Assembly: GCA_041163745.1 (NCBI GenBank)
Contig: JBEAQU010000049.1
Span: 62,001 to 126,000 of the forward strand
Direction: 5' to 3'
From: UBA6168 sp041163745
GTDB lineage: Bacteria > Bacteroidota > Bacteroidia > Chitinophagales > Saprospiraceae
Length of the DNA stretch: 64,000 bases
The position numbers and the translations under genes were made by a program. This document shows positions 7,624 to 17,449 of this stretch, one piece after another. The notes beneath the pieces were generated by a model. The model made no database searches and was not told where the DNA came from. It saw nothing but the letters and a program-made list of their open reading frames with translations. The first letter of the stretch is position 1. Each line of letters opens with the position of its first letter.

Positions 7624-10488
7624 TCATCCGTCCAATTCCAGTCGGAGGAACTGGCCGGTAAAGCTTTCCGCCACCGAAGCGACGGATTCCGGCTGGCCTA
7701 CGCACACGATGCGACCGCCGCGGGCACCCCCTTCCGGACCGAGGTCGATGACCCAGTCGGCAGTCTTGATGACATCCATGTTGTGTTCGATAACGAGCAC
7801 GGTATTCCCTTTGTCCACCAGTTTGCCAAGGACCGCCAGCAAATGCCGGATATCCTCGAAATGCAGGCCGGTGGTCGGTTCGTCCAGGATGTAAAGGGTA
7901 TTGCCGGTATCACGTTTGGAGAGTTCCTCGGCCAGTTTTACCCGCTGCGCTTCCCCGCCGGACAGGGTGGTGGCTTGTTGTCCGAGGGTGATGTAGCCGA
8001 GGCCGACATCGAGAAGGGTCTTGAGTTTCCGATGGATCTTGGGGACCGGTTCGAAGAAGGCGGTCGCTTCGTTGACGGTCATGTTCAGGACATCGTTGAT
8101 GGATTTGCCTTTGTAGAGGACCTCCAGTGTTTCCCGGTTGTAGCGGCGGCCCAGGCAGGATTCGCAGGTCACATAGACATCCGGGAGGAAATTCATCTCG
8201 ATGACCCGTTGGCCGCTCCCTTGGCAGGTTTCGCAACGGCCGCCCTTGACATTGAAGCTGAAGCGACCTGGTTTGTAGCCCCGGATCTTGGCCTCCGGCA
8301 AGCCGACGAAAAGGTTTCGGATTTCCGTGAAGAGGTTGGTGTAGGTGGCGGGATTGGAGCGGGGTGTCCGACCGATGGGGGTTTGGTCGATTTCGATGAC
8401 CTTGTCGAGGTGTTCCAGCCCGTGAACAGCCGTATAGGGTAGGGGACGTTGCAAGCTTTTGTAGAAATGTTGCCGGAGGATGGGGTATAAGGTTTCGTTG
8501 ACCAGGGAACTTTTCCCGCTGCCGCTGACGCCGGTGATGCAGGTGAGGGTACCGAGCGGGATGCGGAGGTCTACCTGTTGGAGGTTGTGGCCGGTGGCAC
8601 CTGACAGTTCGAGAACCTTACCGGTGCCGGTCCGGCGGGTGGTGGGGACTTCGATTTTCCGTCTTCCGTGGAGATAATCCGCGGTGAGGGACCGGACCGA
8701 GGCGAAGTCGGCCGGAATTCCTTCCGCCACGAGTTCCCCGCCGTGTTTGCCGGCGCCGGGTCCGAGGTCGATCAGGTAATCCGCGGCGACCATGATGTCC
8801 TTGTCGTGTTCGACGACAAGGACGGTGTTGCCGATATCCGCCAGTTCGCGCAATGCTTCGATGAGCCGTTGGTTGTCGCGTTGATGGAGGCCGATGCTGG
8901 GCTCGTCCAGGACGTAAGTGATGCCCGTGAGTTGGGAGCCGATCTGGGTGGCGAGTCGGATACGTTGGCTTTCCCCGCCGGATAGGGTTCTGGCCGGCCG
9001 GTTGAGGGAGAGATAATCCAGGCCTACCTGGAGGAGGAAGCCCAGGCGGAGGCGGATTTCCTTCAGGACATCCTTGCCGATGGTCCGTTGGCGTTCCGTG
9101 AGCCGTTGGTCGAGGCCCTCCATCCAATCGGCGAGTGATTGGAGGTCCATGTCGGCGAGTTCGGAAATATTCCGTTCATCGACCTTGAAATGGAGACTTT
9201 CCTGTTTCAGGCGTTGTCCGAGGCAAGTTGGGCAGACGTCCACGGACATGAAATCCTCGACCCATTGCCTTATTTTCTCGCTGCCGGTATCCTGGTGCCA
9301 GCGTTGCAACATGGTGACGAGACCTTCCTGGGCGAGATTGTAGCTGAGTTCGTTGGCGGAATAAGGCAGTTTGACCGGCAGCGTATCATCGCCACCATGG
9401 AGGATGACCTGAAGACCTGCCGGGGGGATATCCTTGACGGGGGTGGCGAAGGAGAATTTATATTTTTTCGCAATGCCGCGCAATTGTTTGAAGGTAAGGT
9501 TGTCCCGAACTTCCCCGAAGGGTGCGATACCTTGCTCCTGAATGCTTTTGGAGGGATCGGGAATGACCTTGTTCATATCCACTGCATGGATCTGACCTAG
9601 ACCGTTGCAAGTGGGGCAGGCGCCGTAGGGCGAGTTGAAGGAAAAGGAATTGGGAGAAGGCTCCTCATAACTCAGCCCGCTGTCGGCATCCATGAGATGT
9701 TTGCTGTAGGCTTTGACCTCGGCGGCATCCAGGTCCTGTACCATCACGAGACCGTTTCCCAATTTGAGGGCGGTCTGGAGGGATGCCTGTATGCGGCTGA
9801 GCCGGCCTGTGCCGCAGGAAAATTTGTCAATGACCAGTTCGATGTCGTGCACCTTGTACCGGTCGACCTGCATGCCGGGTTGCAAATCCAGGAATGCACC
9901 GTCCACGCGGACGCTGAGATACCCTTGTTTCCGCATTTGTTCGAAGAGCTCGCGGTAATGTCCTTTGCGACCGCGAACAAGGGGAGCCAGGAGAATCAGT
10001 TTGCGGCCGTCATAGCGTTCCATGATTTCCTGCAGCATCTGTGCCTCGTTGTACCGGACCATTTTGCGGCCGGAATGGTAGGAGTAGGCTTCTCCTATGC
10101 GGGCGAACAGCAGACGAAGGAAATCATACACTTCGGTGATGGTACCGACGGTGGACCGGGGGTTTCGGCCGGTGGTTTTCTGTTCGATGGAGATGACCGG
10201 ACTCAGGCCGGTGATTTTTTCAACTTCCGGCCTTTCCATTTCCCCGAGGAATTGCCGGGCATAGGCGTTGAAGGTCTCCATGTAGCGGCGTTGGCCCTCC
10301 GCGTAGATGGTGTCGAAAGCGAGGGATGATTTTCCGCTGCCGCTGATGCCGGTGATGACGACCAGCCTGTTCCTGGGAATGCGCAGGTGGATGTTCTTCA
10401 GGTTGTGTTCCCTGGCGCCGATGACTTCCAGGTAGTCATCCTGCGAGGATGGCTGGCCGTTGGAAAGGGAGGACGGGTATTCCGACAT
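7624..10488 (-). CDS. uvrA: UvrABC system protein A (excinuclease ATPase)
   Basis: DNA-damage recognition subunit of nucleotide excision repair; it dimerises and loads UvrB onto lesions. The 954 residues include two ABC ATPase modules. The first P-loop, GISGSGKSS, covers 47-55; the second, GVSGSGKSS, lies near 655. Zinc fingers appear as CPTCNGLG...CPTCLGQ in the first half and CETCQGSG...CESCLGRR in the second. Two LSGGE signature motifs are present (TLSGGESQR and TLSGGEAQR), each followed by a Walker B DEP segment. Length and domain order are normal. It stands alone, with 350 bases to infB upstream. Confidence 0.98.
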   Translation of the reverse strand: MSEYPSSLSNGQPSSQDDYLEVIGAREHNLKNIHLRIPRNRLVVITGISGSGKSSLAFDTIYAEGQRRYMETFNAYARQFLGEMERPEVEKITGLSPVISIEQKTTGRNPRSTVGTITEVYDFLRLLFARIGEAYSYHSGRKMVRYNEAQMLQEIMERYDGRKLILLAPLVRGRKGHYRELFEQMRKQGYLSVRVDGAFLDLQPGMQVDRYKVHDIELVIDKFSCGTGRLSRIQASLQTALKLGNGLVMVQDLDAAEVKAYSKHLMDADSGLSYEEPSPNSFSFNSPYGACPTCNGLGQIHAVDMNKVIPDPSKSIQEQGIAPFGEVRDNLTFKQLRGIAKKYKFSFATPVKDIPPAGLQVILHGGDDTLPVKLPYSANELSYNLAQEGLVTMLQRWHQDTGSEKIRQWVEDFMSVDVCPTCLGQRLKQESLHFKVDERNISELADMDLQSLADWMEGLDQRLTERQRTIGKDVLKEIRLRLGFLLQVGLDYLSLNRPARTLSGGESQRIRLATQIGSQLTGITYVLDEPSIGLHQRDNQRLIEALRELADIGNTVLVVEHDKDIMVAADYLIDLGPGAGKHGGELVAEGIPADFASVRSLTADYLHGRRKIEVPTTRRTGTGKVLELSGATGHNLQQVDLRIPLGTLTCITGVSGSGKSSLVNETLYPILRQHFYKSLQRPLPYTAVHGLEHLDKVIEIDQTPIGRTPRSNPATYTNLFTEIRNLFVGLPEAKIRGYKPGRFSFNVKGGRCETCQGSGQRVIEMNFLPDVYVTCESCLGRRYNRETLEVLYKGKSINDVLNMTVNEATAFFEPVPKIHRKLKTLLDVGLGYITLGQQATTLSGGEAQRVKLAEELSKRDTGNTLYILDEPTTGLHFEDIRHLLAVLGKLVDKGNTVLVIEHNMDVIKTADWVIDLGPEGGARGGRIVCVGQPESVASVAESFTGQFLRLELDG

Positions 10489-10838
10489 GGCTGGTTAGGT
10501 TACTGCAAGGTTTGGTGGTGCGGTGGTTTCCTGGGGGGCGGGTCTGGGCGCCCAGTCCGGGATACCGGGCTGGGCGGACAACATGCATGTAAACATTTTC
10601 GGCGGGAAAGGGTTCCCTTTCCGGCCATGGAAAGCGAGCAAGAATAGGGGCTTTGTGGCGGAGCGTGCGCCGGCCGGGTCCGGTTTTGGGGCGCGGCGGG
10701 AGCTTGGAATGCCGGCAGGAAGAATACCAGGGGGGTGGCGGGCGGGATAGGAAGGATGCTACGTACCGGAACACTCCGGTACGTAGGGTGGTGAGAGCAA
10801 CGGCAAGCGGCCTGTCAAAAGCGGGAATTTGCGACCGG
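10489..10838. other. Gene-free stretch between infB and uvrA
   Basis: It holds the 3' flank of infB, including the perfect hairpin annotated at 10759-10786, and the upstream region of uvrA. No TAnnTTTG element was found in front of uvrA and no small gene was recognised. Confidence 0.5.
10759..10786 (-). terminator. Perfect 12-bp inverted repeat downstream of infB
   Basis: The arms CTACGTACCGGA (10759-10770) and TCCGGTACGTAG (10775-10786) pair perfectly around the four-base loop ACAC. The hairpin lies 53 bases past the infB stop on the minus strand, where a transcription end for the rimP-nusA-infB unit is expected. No T-run follows, so this may be a factor-dependent end, an RNA-stabilising hairpin or a protein-binding palindrome. 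Confidence 0.5.
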
Positions 10839-13724
10839 TCAGCCGCCGTATTTCTGTTTGACCTCCGTGAGTTCGTAACCTTCCACGATGTCACCGACCT
10901 TCATATCATTGAAATTGCGGATGGTCAGACCGCACTCCATACCGGACCGAACCTCCTTGACATCCTCCTTGAAACGTTTCAGGGAGGCCAGTTCACCGTT
11001 GGCACCTTCCCGGTTGGGGAAGATGACGATACCGTCCCGGATCAGGCGTATATGGTTGTTGCGGCTGAGTTTTCCATCGAGGACATAGCAGCCTGCGACC
11101 GTTCCGACCTTGCTGATCTTGTATACCTCCCGAATTTCCACGTTGGCGATGATTTTTTCCTCCTTGGTGGGTTCCAGCAAACCTTCGATGGCCAGTTTGA
11201 TCTCCTCGATTGCCTCGTAGATGATGGAATAGAGCTTGATTTCCACCCCTTCGCGTTCGGCGAGTTTCCGGGCGCTGGGGGATGGGCGGACTTGGAAGCC
11301 GATGATGATGGCATCGGAGGCGGAGGCCAGTAGGACATCAGACTCCACGATCTGGCCGACTGCGCGGTGGATGACATTGACCTGTACCGTTTCGAGCGAC
11401 AGTTTGATGAGCGAATCGGAGAGTGCTTCCACGGAGCCGTCCACATCCCCTTTGACGATGAGGTTGAGTTCCTTGAAAGTGCCGAGTGCCAGGCGGCGTC
11501 CGATTTCATCCAGGCTGATGCGTTTGGTGGCGCGGGTGGATTGTTCCCGGTTGATGCGGGCGCGGGAGTTGGCGAGTTGTTTCGCTTCCGATTCCCCTTC
11601 CATGCATTTGAATCGCTCCCCGGCCTGGGGGGCACCACTCAGTCCCAAAACAAGGACAGGGGTGGAAGGCCCCGCCTCCTTCACCTTTTTACCGCGTTCG
11701 TTGAACATGGCCTTGACCTTGCCGGAGAACTCACCGGCCACGACCGGATCCCCGATATGGAGCGTGCCGTTCTGTACGAGGACCTTGGCAATATAGCCTT
11801 TTCCTTTGTCGAGGGAAGCTTCGAGGATCGTACCGATGGCACGGCGGTCAGGGTTGGCCTTCAATTCGGCGATATCGGCGGCGAGGAGCACCTTTTCGAG
11901 AAGTTCGTCTGTACCAGTACCGTTTTTGGCGGAAATATCCTGTGATTGGAACGTGCCGCCCCAGTCCTCCACCAGGATATTCATACTCGCGAGTTCCTGT
12001 TTGATTCTGCCGGGGTCTGCCCCCGGTTTGTCTATTTTGTTTATGGCGAAGACCATGGTGACGCCTGCCGCTTGTGCGTGGCTGATGGCTTCCCTGGTCT
12101 GGGGCATCACGTTGTCATCCGCAGCGATCACAATGATGGCGATATCGGTGACTTTGGTGCCACGGGCACGCATGGCGGTGAAGGCCTCGTGACCCGGTGT
12201 GTCGAGGAAGGTGATGGTCCGGTCCGCCAGTTTCACTTCGTAGGCGCCGATGTGCTGGGTGATGCCACCAGCCTCGCCTTCCACCACATTGGCTTTACGG
12301 ATATGGTCGAGCAAGGAAGTCTTACCGTGGTCGACGTGGCCCATGACCGTGACGACCGGTGCGCGGGGCAGCAGGTCTTCCGGCGCATCCTCTTCCTCTT
12401 CGATGGTTTCTGTTTGTTCCTCCACACTGATGAAGGAGACCTCGTGTCCGAATTCACTGGCTACCAACTCGATCACTTCCGCATCCAGGCGTTGGTTGAT
12501 CGAAACGAAGACCCCCAGGCTCATACAGGTCGTGATGACTTGGGTTGCGGAGACATTCATCAGGTTGGCCAGTTCCTGGACGGTAACGAATTCCGTGACC
12601 TCGAGCTTGTCGCTCAGGCCGTCCATGTCGCGCAACTCCTGCTTTTCGCGTTGCCGTTCCCGGGTTTCCCGACGCAGCTTCTGTCTTTTCTTTTTGCCGG
12701 CACCGGATAGGCTGGCCATGGTCTTGCGGATCTGCTCCTCCGCCTCTTTGGTCGAGGCGTCCATTTCCTCTTTGGTACGAGGTCTGCGACCCGTGCCGGC
12801 CGCACCCGGCCTTGTATCCGTGACAGCGGGGCCGGCGATGATTTTCTTGCGTTTGCGTTTGCGTTTCTTGGCATCCGGCCCTTCGGCATCTGAAGTGGCG
12901 GGGCTGGTGGCAGGATCTGCATCCTTGTCGGGTCTGCCTTTTTCGGCTTCTTTTTCGGTTTTTTTCTTCTTTTTACCTTTGGCGTCCTCCTTGTGCTTGT
13001 CCACATTGATCTTGCCGAGAATCTTGAGACCTCTCAGTTCCGGGGTTTCGATTCGGACCATTGCACCATCGTGGGACACTTTTTCTTCCGGGGCGTTCGG
13101 TACGACGACCTGTTCCTCGGCGGGCTGGAGAGCTGTTTCGACATTTTCGGCGTGTGCTTCATCCGGAACAGCGGTCGATTCCGGTTCGGAAACCGGTTCC
13201 GGTGGTTCGGGTACCGGCTTGCGTTCCCGCAACGGCATGCCACGGCTGTCCAGTTCTATCTTACCCTTGATGGTAAGACCGATGGTCGTTTTTTCAGGTG
13301 CCACCGGTTCGTCCGCCCCCCCGCCGGTCGGTTCCGGTTGTGCGAGTGGGGATTCCGCCACCGAGGGTGGCGAAACGACAGGCGCTTCGGGAGCGGGCTT
13401 TTCAGCGGTTGAGGGCAGCCGCTGGAAGATTTCCTCCCGATGGGGTTGAGCGCTTGGCGGGGTCTGGAACAGGGGCATGGCCGGTTCCGGTTTCTTGTCA
13501 TCCCTACCGGGTGCCGCGGCACGTACACCGATAGTCAGCTGGTCAGCTTTTTCTTTGACCGCCATGTCTTTTTGGAATTCCTTCAACAGCAGGACCTCCA
13601 TTTCCCCGGTAATTTTCGAGGTTGGCTTGTTTTCGATTTGAAACCCTTTTCCTTGCAGGAATTCCACGATGGTGGACGTACCCACATTCAATTCTTTAGC
13701 AACCTTGACTAAACGTTTCTCCAT
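10839..13724 (-). CDS. infB: Translation initiation factor IF-2
   Basis: 961-residue GTPase that places fMet-tRNA on the 30S subunit and promotes subunit joining. Residues 1-50 form an IF2_N helix module. Residues about 50-350 are a long low-complexity linker, first acidic/proline-rich and then very lysine-rich, as is usual in Bacteroidota. A second IF2_N-like module spans about 370-430. The G domain begins near 455 with GHVDHGKT at 462-469, followed by DTPGHEAF and NKIDK. The beta-barrel domains and the C-terminal fMet-tRNA-binding C2 domain complete it. It is the last gene of the rimP-nusA-infB unit. Confidence 0.98.
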   Translation of the reverse strand: MEKRLVKVAKELNVGTSTIVEFLQGKGFQIENKPTSKITGEMEVLLLKEFQKDMAVKEKADQLTIGVRAAAPGRDDKKPEPAMPLFQTPPSAQPHREEIFQRLPSTAEKPAPEAPVVSPPSVAESPLAQPEPTGGGADEPVAPEKTTIGLTIKGKIELDSRGMPLRERKPVPEPPEPVSEPESTAVPDEAHAENVETALQPAEEQVVVPNAPEEKVSHDGAMVRIETPELRGLKILGKINVDKHKEDAKGKKKKKTEKEAEKGRPDKDADPATSPATSDAEGPDAKKRKRKRKKIIAGPAVTDTRPGAAGTGRRPRTKEEMDASTKEAEEQIRKTMASLSGAGKKKRQKLRRETRERQREKQELRDMDGLSDKLEVTEFVTVQELANLMNVSATQVITTCMSLGVFVSINQRLDAEVIELVASEFGHEVSFISVEEQTETIEEEEDAPEDLLPRAPVVTVMGHVDHGKTSLLDHIRKANVVEGEAGGITQHIGAYEVKLADRTITFLDTPGHEAFTAMRARGTKVTDIAIIVIAADDNVMPQTREAISHAQAAGVTMVFAINKIDKPGADPGRIKQELASMNILVEDWGGTFQSQDISAKNGTGTDELLEKVLLAADIAELKANPDRRAIGTILEASLDKGKGYIAKVLVQNGTLHIGDPVVAGEFSGKVKAMFNERGKKVKEAGPSTPVLVLGLSGAPQAGERFKCMEGESEAKQLANSRARINREQSTRATKRISLDEIGRRLALGTFKELNLIVKGDVDGSVEALSDSLIKLSLETVQVNVIHRAVGQIVESDVLLASASDAIIIGFQVRPSPSARKLAEREGVEIKLYSIIYEAIEEIKLAIEGLLEPTKEEKIIANVEIREVYKISKVGTVAGCYVLDGKLSRNNHIRLIRDGIVIFPNREGANGELASLKRFKEDVKEVRSGMECGLTIRNFNDMKVGDIVEGYELTEVKQKYGG

Positions 13725-14025
13725 TAAGATTCAATAAAAATTTGTTCTTTCCGGTTTTGTGGACCTGTTCCGACACGAGGGGCCGGATAGGGCCGGAAGC
13801 CAGTATACCAAGGTGCCCGAATGATACAGGGGCACACCATGTGGAAATCCGTCGGCAGGCGGATGACTTCATGGTAAAGAACCATTGGTGAAATATATTC
13901 CCGACACCGAAATGATGCCTGCCATACGGGCGGGCGGTTCATTCTGTTCTACGGTGCCGCGGGTACGTCTGGCTTCCGGGATGTCCTGCATTCTTGCCGG
14001 TCTGCGGGACAACGTCGCCTCCTCG
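13725..14025. other. Long spacer between nusA and infB
   Basis: 301 bases separate two genes that are normally close together in this operon. No promoter of the TAnnTTTG type, hairpin terminator or small gene could be identified on either strand. The spacer probably stays inside one transcript. Confidence 0.45.
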
Positions 14026-15264
14026 TCAATCCTCCAGTTCCTCCTGCAGAATACGGACCACTTCTTCGACCGTTTCCTCCTCCAGTTCCGTACGTCGCAC
14101 CAGCTCCAATTTACTGAGTTCCAGCACACTCCTGGCGGTGTCGCAACCGATCCGCTTGAGTTCGTCGATGATCCAGGCATCGATTTCGTCGGCGAATTCA
14201 TCCAGGTCGACATCGTCGATCTCATGACCGTCCGTATTCCGGTAGACATCGATCTCGTAGCCGGTCAGTTTGCTGGCCAGTTTGATGTTTGTACCGTTCT
14301 TCCCGATGGCCAGGGATACCTGGTCAGGATCGAGATAGACGGAAGCACGTTTCGCATCCACATCGAGTTCGATGTTCGACACTTTGGCCGGTGTCAGGGA
14401 GCGTTGGATGAAGAGGCTGTCGTTGTTGGTGAAATTGATGATGTCGATGTTCTCGTTACGCAGTTCCCGCACGATTCCATGGATACGGGAACCTTTCATG
14501 CCCACGCAGGCACCCACCGGATCGACGCGGTCATCGTATGATTCCACCGCCACTTTCGCCCGTTCGCCGGGCAACCGCACAATCCGTTTGACGGCGATGA
14601 TGCCGTCCTCGATTTCGGGGACTTCCTGCTCAAGGAGTTTTTCAAGGAAGCCGTTGTCCGTCCGGGACACCACCACCACCGGGGTATTGTTCTTCATTTC
14701 GACCCGCTTGATGATGCCGCGTACCATGTCACCCTTCCGGAAATAATCCCCACGGATCACTTCCATCTTGGGAAGGAGGAGTTCGTGGCCGGTGGCATCG
14801 TCCACAATCAGGAATTCCTTCTTGATGATCTGGCTCACCTCGCCGACGACCATGTCGCCGATACGCTCCATATACTTCTTGTAGATGTCGTCTTTCTCCA
14901 GTTCCATGATTCTGGAGACGAGGGTCTGCCGGGCGGCCTGGATGGCACGGCGACCGAAATCCTCCAGGAAGAGCTGTTCGTAGCATTCCTCCCCGATTTC
15001 GTAACTGTCATCGATCGAGATGGCTTCCGATATGGAAATCTGGCTGCGGTCATCCGTCACCTCCCCGTCCGGTACGATCTGCCGGACCCTCCATAGTTCG
15101 AGGTCACCCTGTTGGGTGTTGACGATGACATTGAAGTTCTCGTCCGAGCCGAATTTTTTCTTGATCAGGGTACGAAAGACATCCTCCAAGACCCGCACCA
15201 TGGTTGGGCGGTCAATGTTCTTGCTGGATTTGAAATCCGAAAAAGTATCGACTAAGTTAATCAT
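14026..15264 (-). CDS. nusA: Transcription termination/antitermination factor NusA
   Basis: 412 residues that bind RNA polymerase and nascent RNA to control pausing, termination and antitermination. The N-terminal polymerase-binding domain (about 1-125) is followed by an S1 domain (about 135-200, from VGEVSQIIKKEF). Two KH domains follow, the first carrying the RVDPVGACVGMKGSRI signature and the second the LAIGKNGTNIKLA signature. A short acidic tail ends the protein. It lies 64 bases after rimP and before infB, the classic order. Confidence 0.98.
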   Translation of the reverse strand: MINLVDTFSDFKSSKNIDRPTMVRVLEDVFRTLIKKKFGSDENFNVIVNTQQGDLELWRVRQIVPDGEVTDDRSQISISEAISIDDSYEIGEECYEQLFLEDFGRRAIQAARQTLVSRIMELEKDDIYKKYMERIGDMVVGEVSQIIKKEFLIVDDATGHELLLPKMEVIRGDYFRKGDMVRGIIKRVEMKNNTPVVVVSRTDNGFLEKLLEQEVPEIEDGIIAVKRIVRLPGERAKVAVESYDDRVDPVGACVGMKGSRIHGIVRELRNENIDIINFTNNDSLFIQRSLTPAKVSNIELDVDAKRASVYLDPDQVSLAIGKNGTNIKLASKLTGYEIDVYRNTDGHEIDDVDLDEFADEIDAWIIDELKRIGCDTARSVLELSKLELVRRTELEEETVEEVVRILQEELED

Positions 15265-15328
15265 CTCAAAGAAAAATGATGCGTGAACGGTTCTGTTGCT
15301 ATGCCTTCACAGGAGACCTGTGTGACTG

Positions 15329-15826
15329 TTACCCGTTGAACCGGATGGCGACCAGGGCCTTCCGTATCGATTCGAGTGGGACTTCCATCGTTTCCATTGT
15401 TTTCCGGTTTCGTTTGCCTTCCTTTGTCACGACCTGCCTGGACAAGGTGACCGAGGTCTCGCCGACCGCCTCCAGTTTTCCGGAGAGCGGCTGCCCGTCC
15501 TGCAGGGTGATGGCAAGTTCCCTTCCGATGTTCTTCACATATTGCCGGCGGAGGGTCAGCGGACGATCCAGCCCCGGGGAAGACACCTCCAGGCCGTACT
15601 GCGTTCCCAACCACCCGTTCTCGTCAAGATGGGCTTCCAGGAAACGATTGATCCTCCGGCATTTCTCGAGGGTCATGCCGCTGTCGCAATCCACGTAAAC
15701 CACCAACTTGTTGCCCGGATGAAGATGGAGTTCCACTAGGAAACAATCCTGGAAGGCCTGTTCCTCAAATTGCTGGGCCAACAGGCCCCGTATCTGTTCC
15801 TCGATGAAAAATGATTCCAAGTGCAT
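15329..15826 (-). CDS. rimP: Ribosome maturation factor RimP
   Basis: 165-residue factor needed for late 30S subunit assembly. The start at 15826 is preferred over an in-frame ATG 45 bases further upstream because that extension lies between the promoter and the family N-terminus. The core signatures are present: VYVDCDSGMTLEKCRRINRFLE, then LEVSSPGLDRPLT, and a C-terminal SH3-like barrel (about 95-165). It heads the rimP-nusA-infB unit, behind a good promoter at 15882-15911. Confidence 0.95.
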   Translation of the reverse strand: MHLESFFIEEQIRGLLAQQFEEQAFQDCFLVELHLHPGNKLVVYVDCDSGMTLEKCRRINRFLEAHLDENGWLGTQYGLEVSSPGLDRPLTLRRQYVKNIGRELAITLQDGQPLSGKLEAVGETSVTLSRQVVTKEGKRNRKTMETMEVPLESIRKALVAIRFNG

Positions 15827-15881
15827 TAAAGTAAAAGAGGGAACAAAAAGTTCCCTCTTCGCCGGTTTCACCTTTGTGGTG

Positions 15882-15911
15882 CAAAACTAACACTTTTAAA
15901 TGAATTCCCAA
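15882..15911 (-). promoter_or_regulatory. Promoter of the rimP-nusA-infB operon
   Basis: Read on the minus strand, TTG at 15911-15909 is followed after 19 bases by TAGTTTTG at 15889-15882. This fits the Bacteroidota -33/-7 pattern (TTTG, 19-20 bases, TAnnTTTG). The -7 box ends 55 bases before the rimP ATG. Confidence 0.6.
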
Positions 15912-15951
15912 TAGTTGGAAATGCTTTATTTCTGCAGCCCTGTGCCACGGC

Positions 15952-16539
15952 TCAGGGCCGGACGGTCATTCCGGCAAGCACCTGTTCCTCCACACACCGG
16001 ACGGCCTCCCGCAGCGCCTCCTGCTGGTGCTTCTCCAGGACGACCGTCCGCTTGTAATCCTTGTAGAGAATGCGGATTTTCTCCACGGCCGTATGCTTGA
16101 GCATCCGGAATATTTCCTGGGGTACGACACAGGTGTGCACATATTTCCAAAGCAGGAGCTCCCTGTCGAATACGGGTTGGTCCGGCACATGGAAAAGCCG
16201 CATGACATTGCCGTCCTCGAACAGCAGCAGCACGCTGTAGTCCGGTTCGCTCAGGTAGAAACGACGTTCCACCACCCCCAGGGTGAGAAAGAAGGATTGG
16301 ATACGCTTTTCGTTTGCGAAACTGAAGATGGCCTTGGCCTCCTCCACTTCCTGCCGTCCCGCCAGCTCATCCTCCACATTGCCGGTCGGTACGAGGAAAC
16401 CCAGGTTGACCGGCGCCGCCGCCACGATGCGGGTCGTATCGAAATCGTCCAGGGTGTCCAACGCAATGGCACATTGTCCGTACACCTCCGCGCCTTGCCA
16501 GGCGACCAGGCACAGGGCGGTCCATATCATTTGCTTCAT
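15952..16539 (-). CDS. Small exported protein of unknown function
   Basis: 195 residues from the ATG at 16539, which begins with a signal peptide ending near EVYGQC. A longer reading to 16611 lacks family support. The mature part is mixed alpha/beta, with the stretch PDYSVLLLFEDGNVMRLFHVPDQP, and ends in a helix rich in Glu and Arg. Two Cys residues (after the signal peptide and in VRCVEEQ) might pair. No catalytic motif was recognised. Its neighbours are rimP and acylphosphatase on the same strand. Confidence 0.65.
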   Translation of the reverse strand: MKQMIWTALCLVAWQGAEVYGQCAIALDTLDDFDTTRIVAAAPVNLGFLVPTGNVEDELAGRQEVEEAKAIFSFANEKRIQSFFLTLGVVERRFYLSEPDYSVLLLFEDGNVMRLFHVPDQPVFDRELLLWKYVHTCVVPQEIFRMLKHTAVEKIRILYKDYKRTVVLEKHQQEALREAVRCVEEQVLAGMTVRP

Positions 16540-16633
16540 GTCCTCTGTTTTATACTTTCCCTTGCGACCGCAAAGTTGAAAAAAAAACGTAACAGCCACA
16601 GTTCCGTACACCCCATCGGGCCTTTAGACATGT

Positions 16634-16915
16634 TCAGGTTTCCCGCCGGACCTCGAACCCCTCGAACCCGCGAATCGCCCCCGACTCGACCTGGATGTCC
16701 CGAACGGATGCCAGCTCCGGTCCGCTCCGACACCAGCTTACAAAAGCCTCCAAAGCCTCCTCCGGCCCTTCCGCCTCTGCGTATACGCGTCCGTCCGCCA
16801 GGTTCCGCACGAACCCGGTCAGCCCCAAACGCAAGGCCTCCCGACGGGCGGACGCACGGTACCATACACCTTGCACCTTCCCTTCGATGATGATGTTGTA
16901 ATGCTTGCCGCCCAT
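16634..16915 (-). CDS. Acylphosphatase
   Basis: 93-residue enzyme that hydrolyses the carboxyl-phosphate bond of acyl phosphates in the cytoplasm. The ATG at 16915 is chosen because the family fold begins three residues later; upstream sequence in the same frame is unrelated. The first signature, GKVQGVWYR, supplies the phosphate-binding loop and the catalytic Arg20. The second, GFVRNLADGRV, supplies the catalytic Asn38. The alpha/beta ferredoxin-like fold is complete. Ninety-four bases separate it from the downstream gene. Confidence 0.93.
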   Translation of the reverse strand: MGGKHYNIIIEGKVQGVWYRASARREALRLGLTGFVRNLADGRVYAEAEGPEEALEAFVSWCRSGPELASVRDIQVESGAIRGFEGFEVRRET

Positions 16916-17449
16916 TTGGTTCTGATCTATCGTTACGGTTTCCGCCGCCCAACCCCCGGATGTGCGGGACGAAAGCCTCCGGCCGGGAGAGAAATCGGCC
17001 ACCCCGTTCGACAGGGCATCAACAAAGATACCGGATTCCACCCGACCTCCGTGCCCCTTGCCCGGAACTTTGGACAGCCGGGCAGGGTTCCCTATGGGGG
17101 GCAGGTGCCTTTCCCGTTCCGCTCCGCCCGTCTCCCGCGGGACGTCGTGGGACTTGCGAACCGTAATATTCACTTTTTATGGATTGCCCACTTGCCGGTT
17201 GGCTCCTTATCTTTACCTTGCGGAGTAAAATTTCCGATTTCTTTTGACACCCGCGTCGCATGCCGTGCGTCGGACAGCAGGGGCCGCCGGGCTTGCCGTC
17301 CCTTCGGATTCCCACGGTCAGCGTTCCGCAGGCGCTTTCCTGTGGAGGATCGCCTGCAACATCCGTCAGGTCGCCCGGTGACGCCGGTCGGAAGCAGCGG
17401 TACGGATACGGGGCAGACATGTCGGTAAACTCAGCTAAACTACCATCAG
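16916..17449. other. Divergent intergenic region between acylphosphatase and desaturase genes
   Basis: The two flanking genes diverge, so both promoters should lie here. A promoter-like TATCTTTA at 17208-17215 has a TTG 21 bases upstream (17184-17186) and points toward the desaturase, which would give a leader of about 230 bases. No small gene or RNA was recognised. Confidence 0.4.

Noticed and set aside
12700..13600. Low-complexity region in infB, possible assembly error or transfer
   Set aside because: The acidic and lysine-rich linker is normal for IF-2 of Bacteroidota and the frame is intact.
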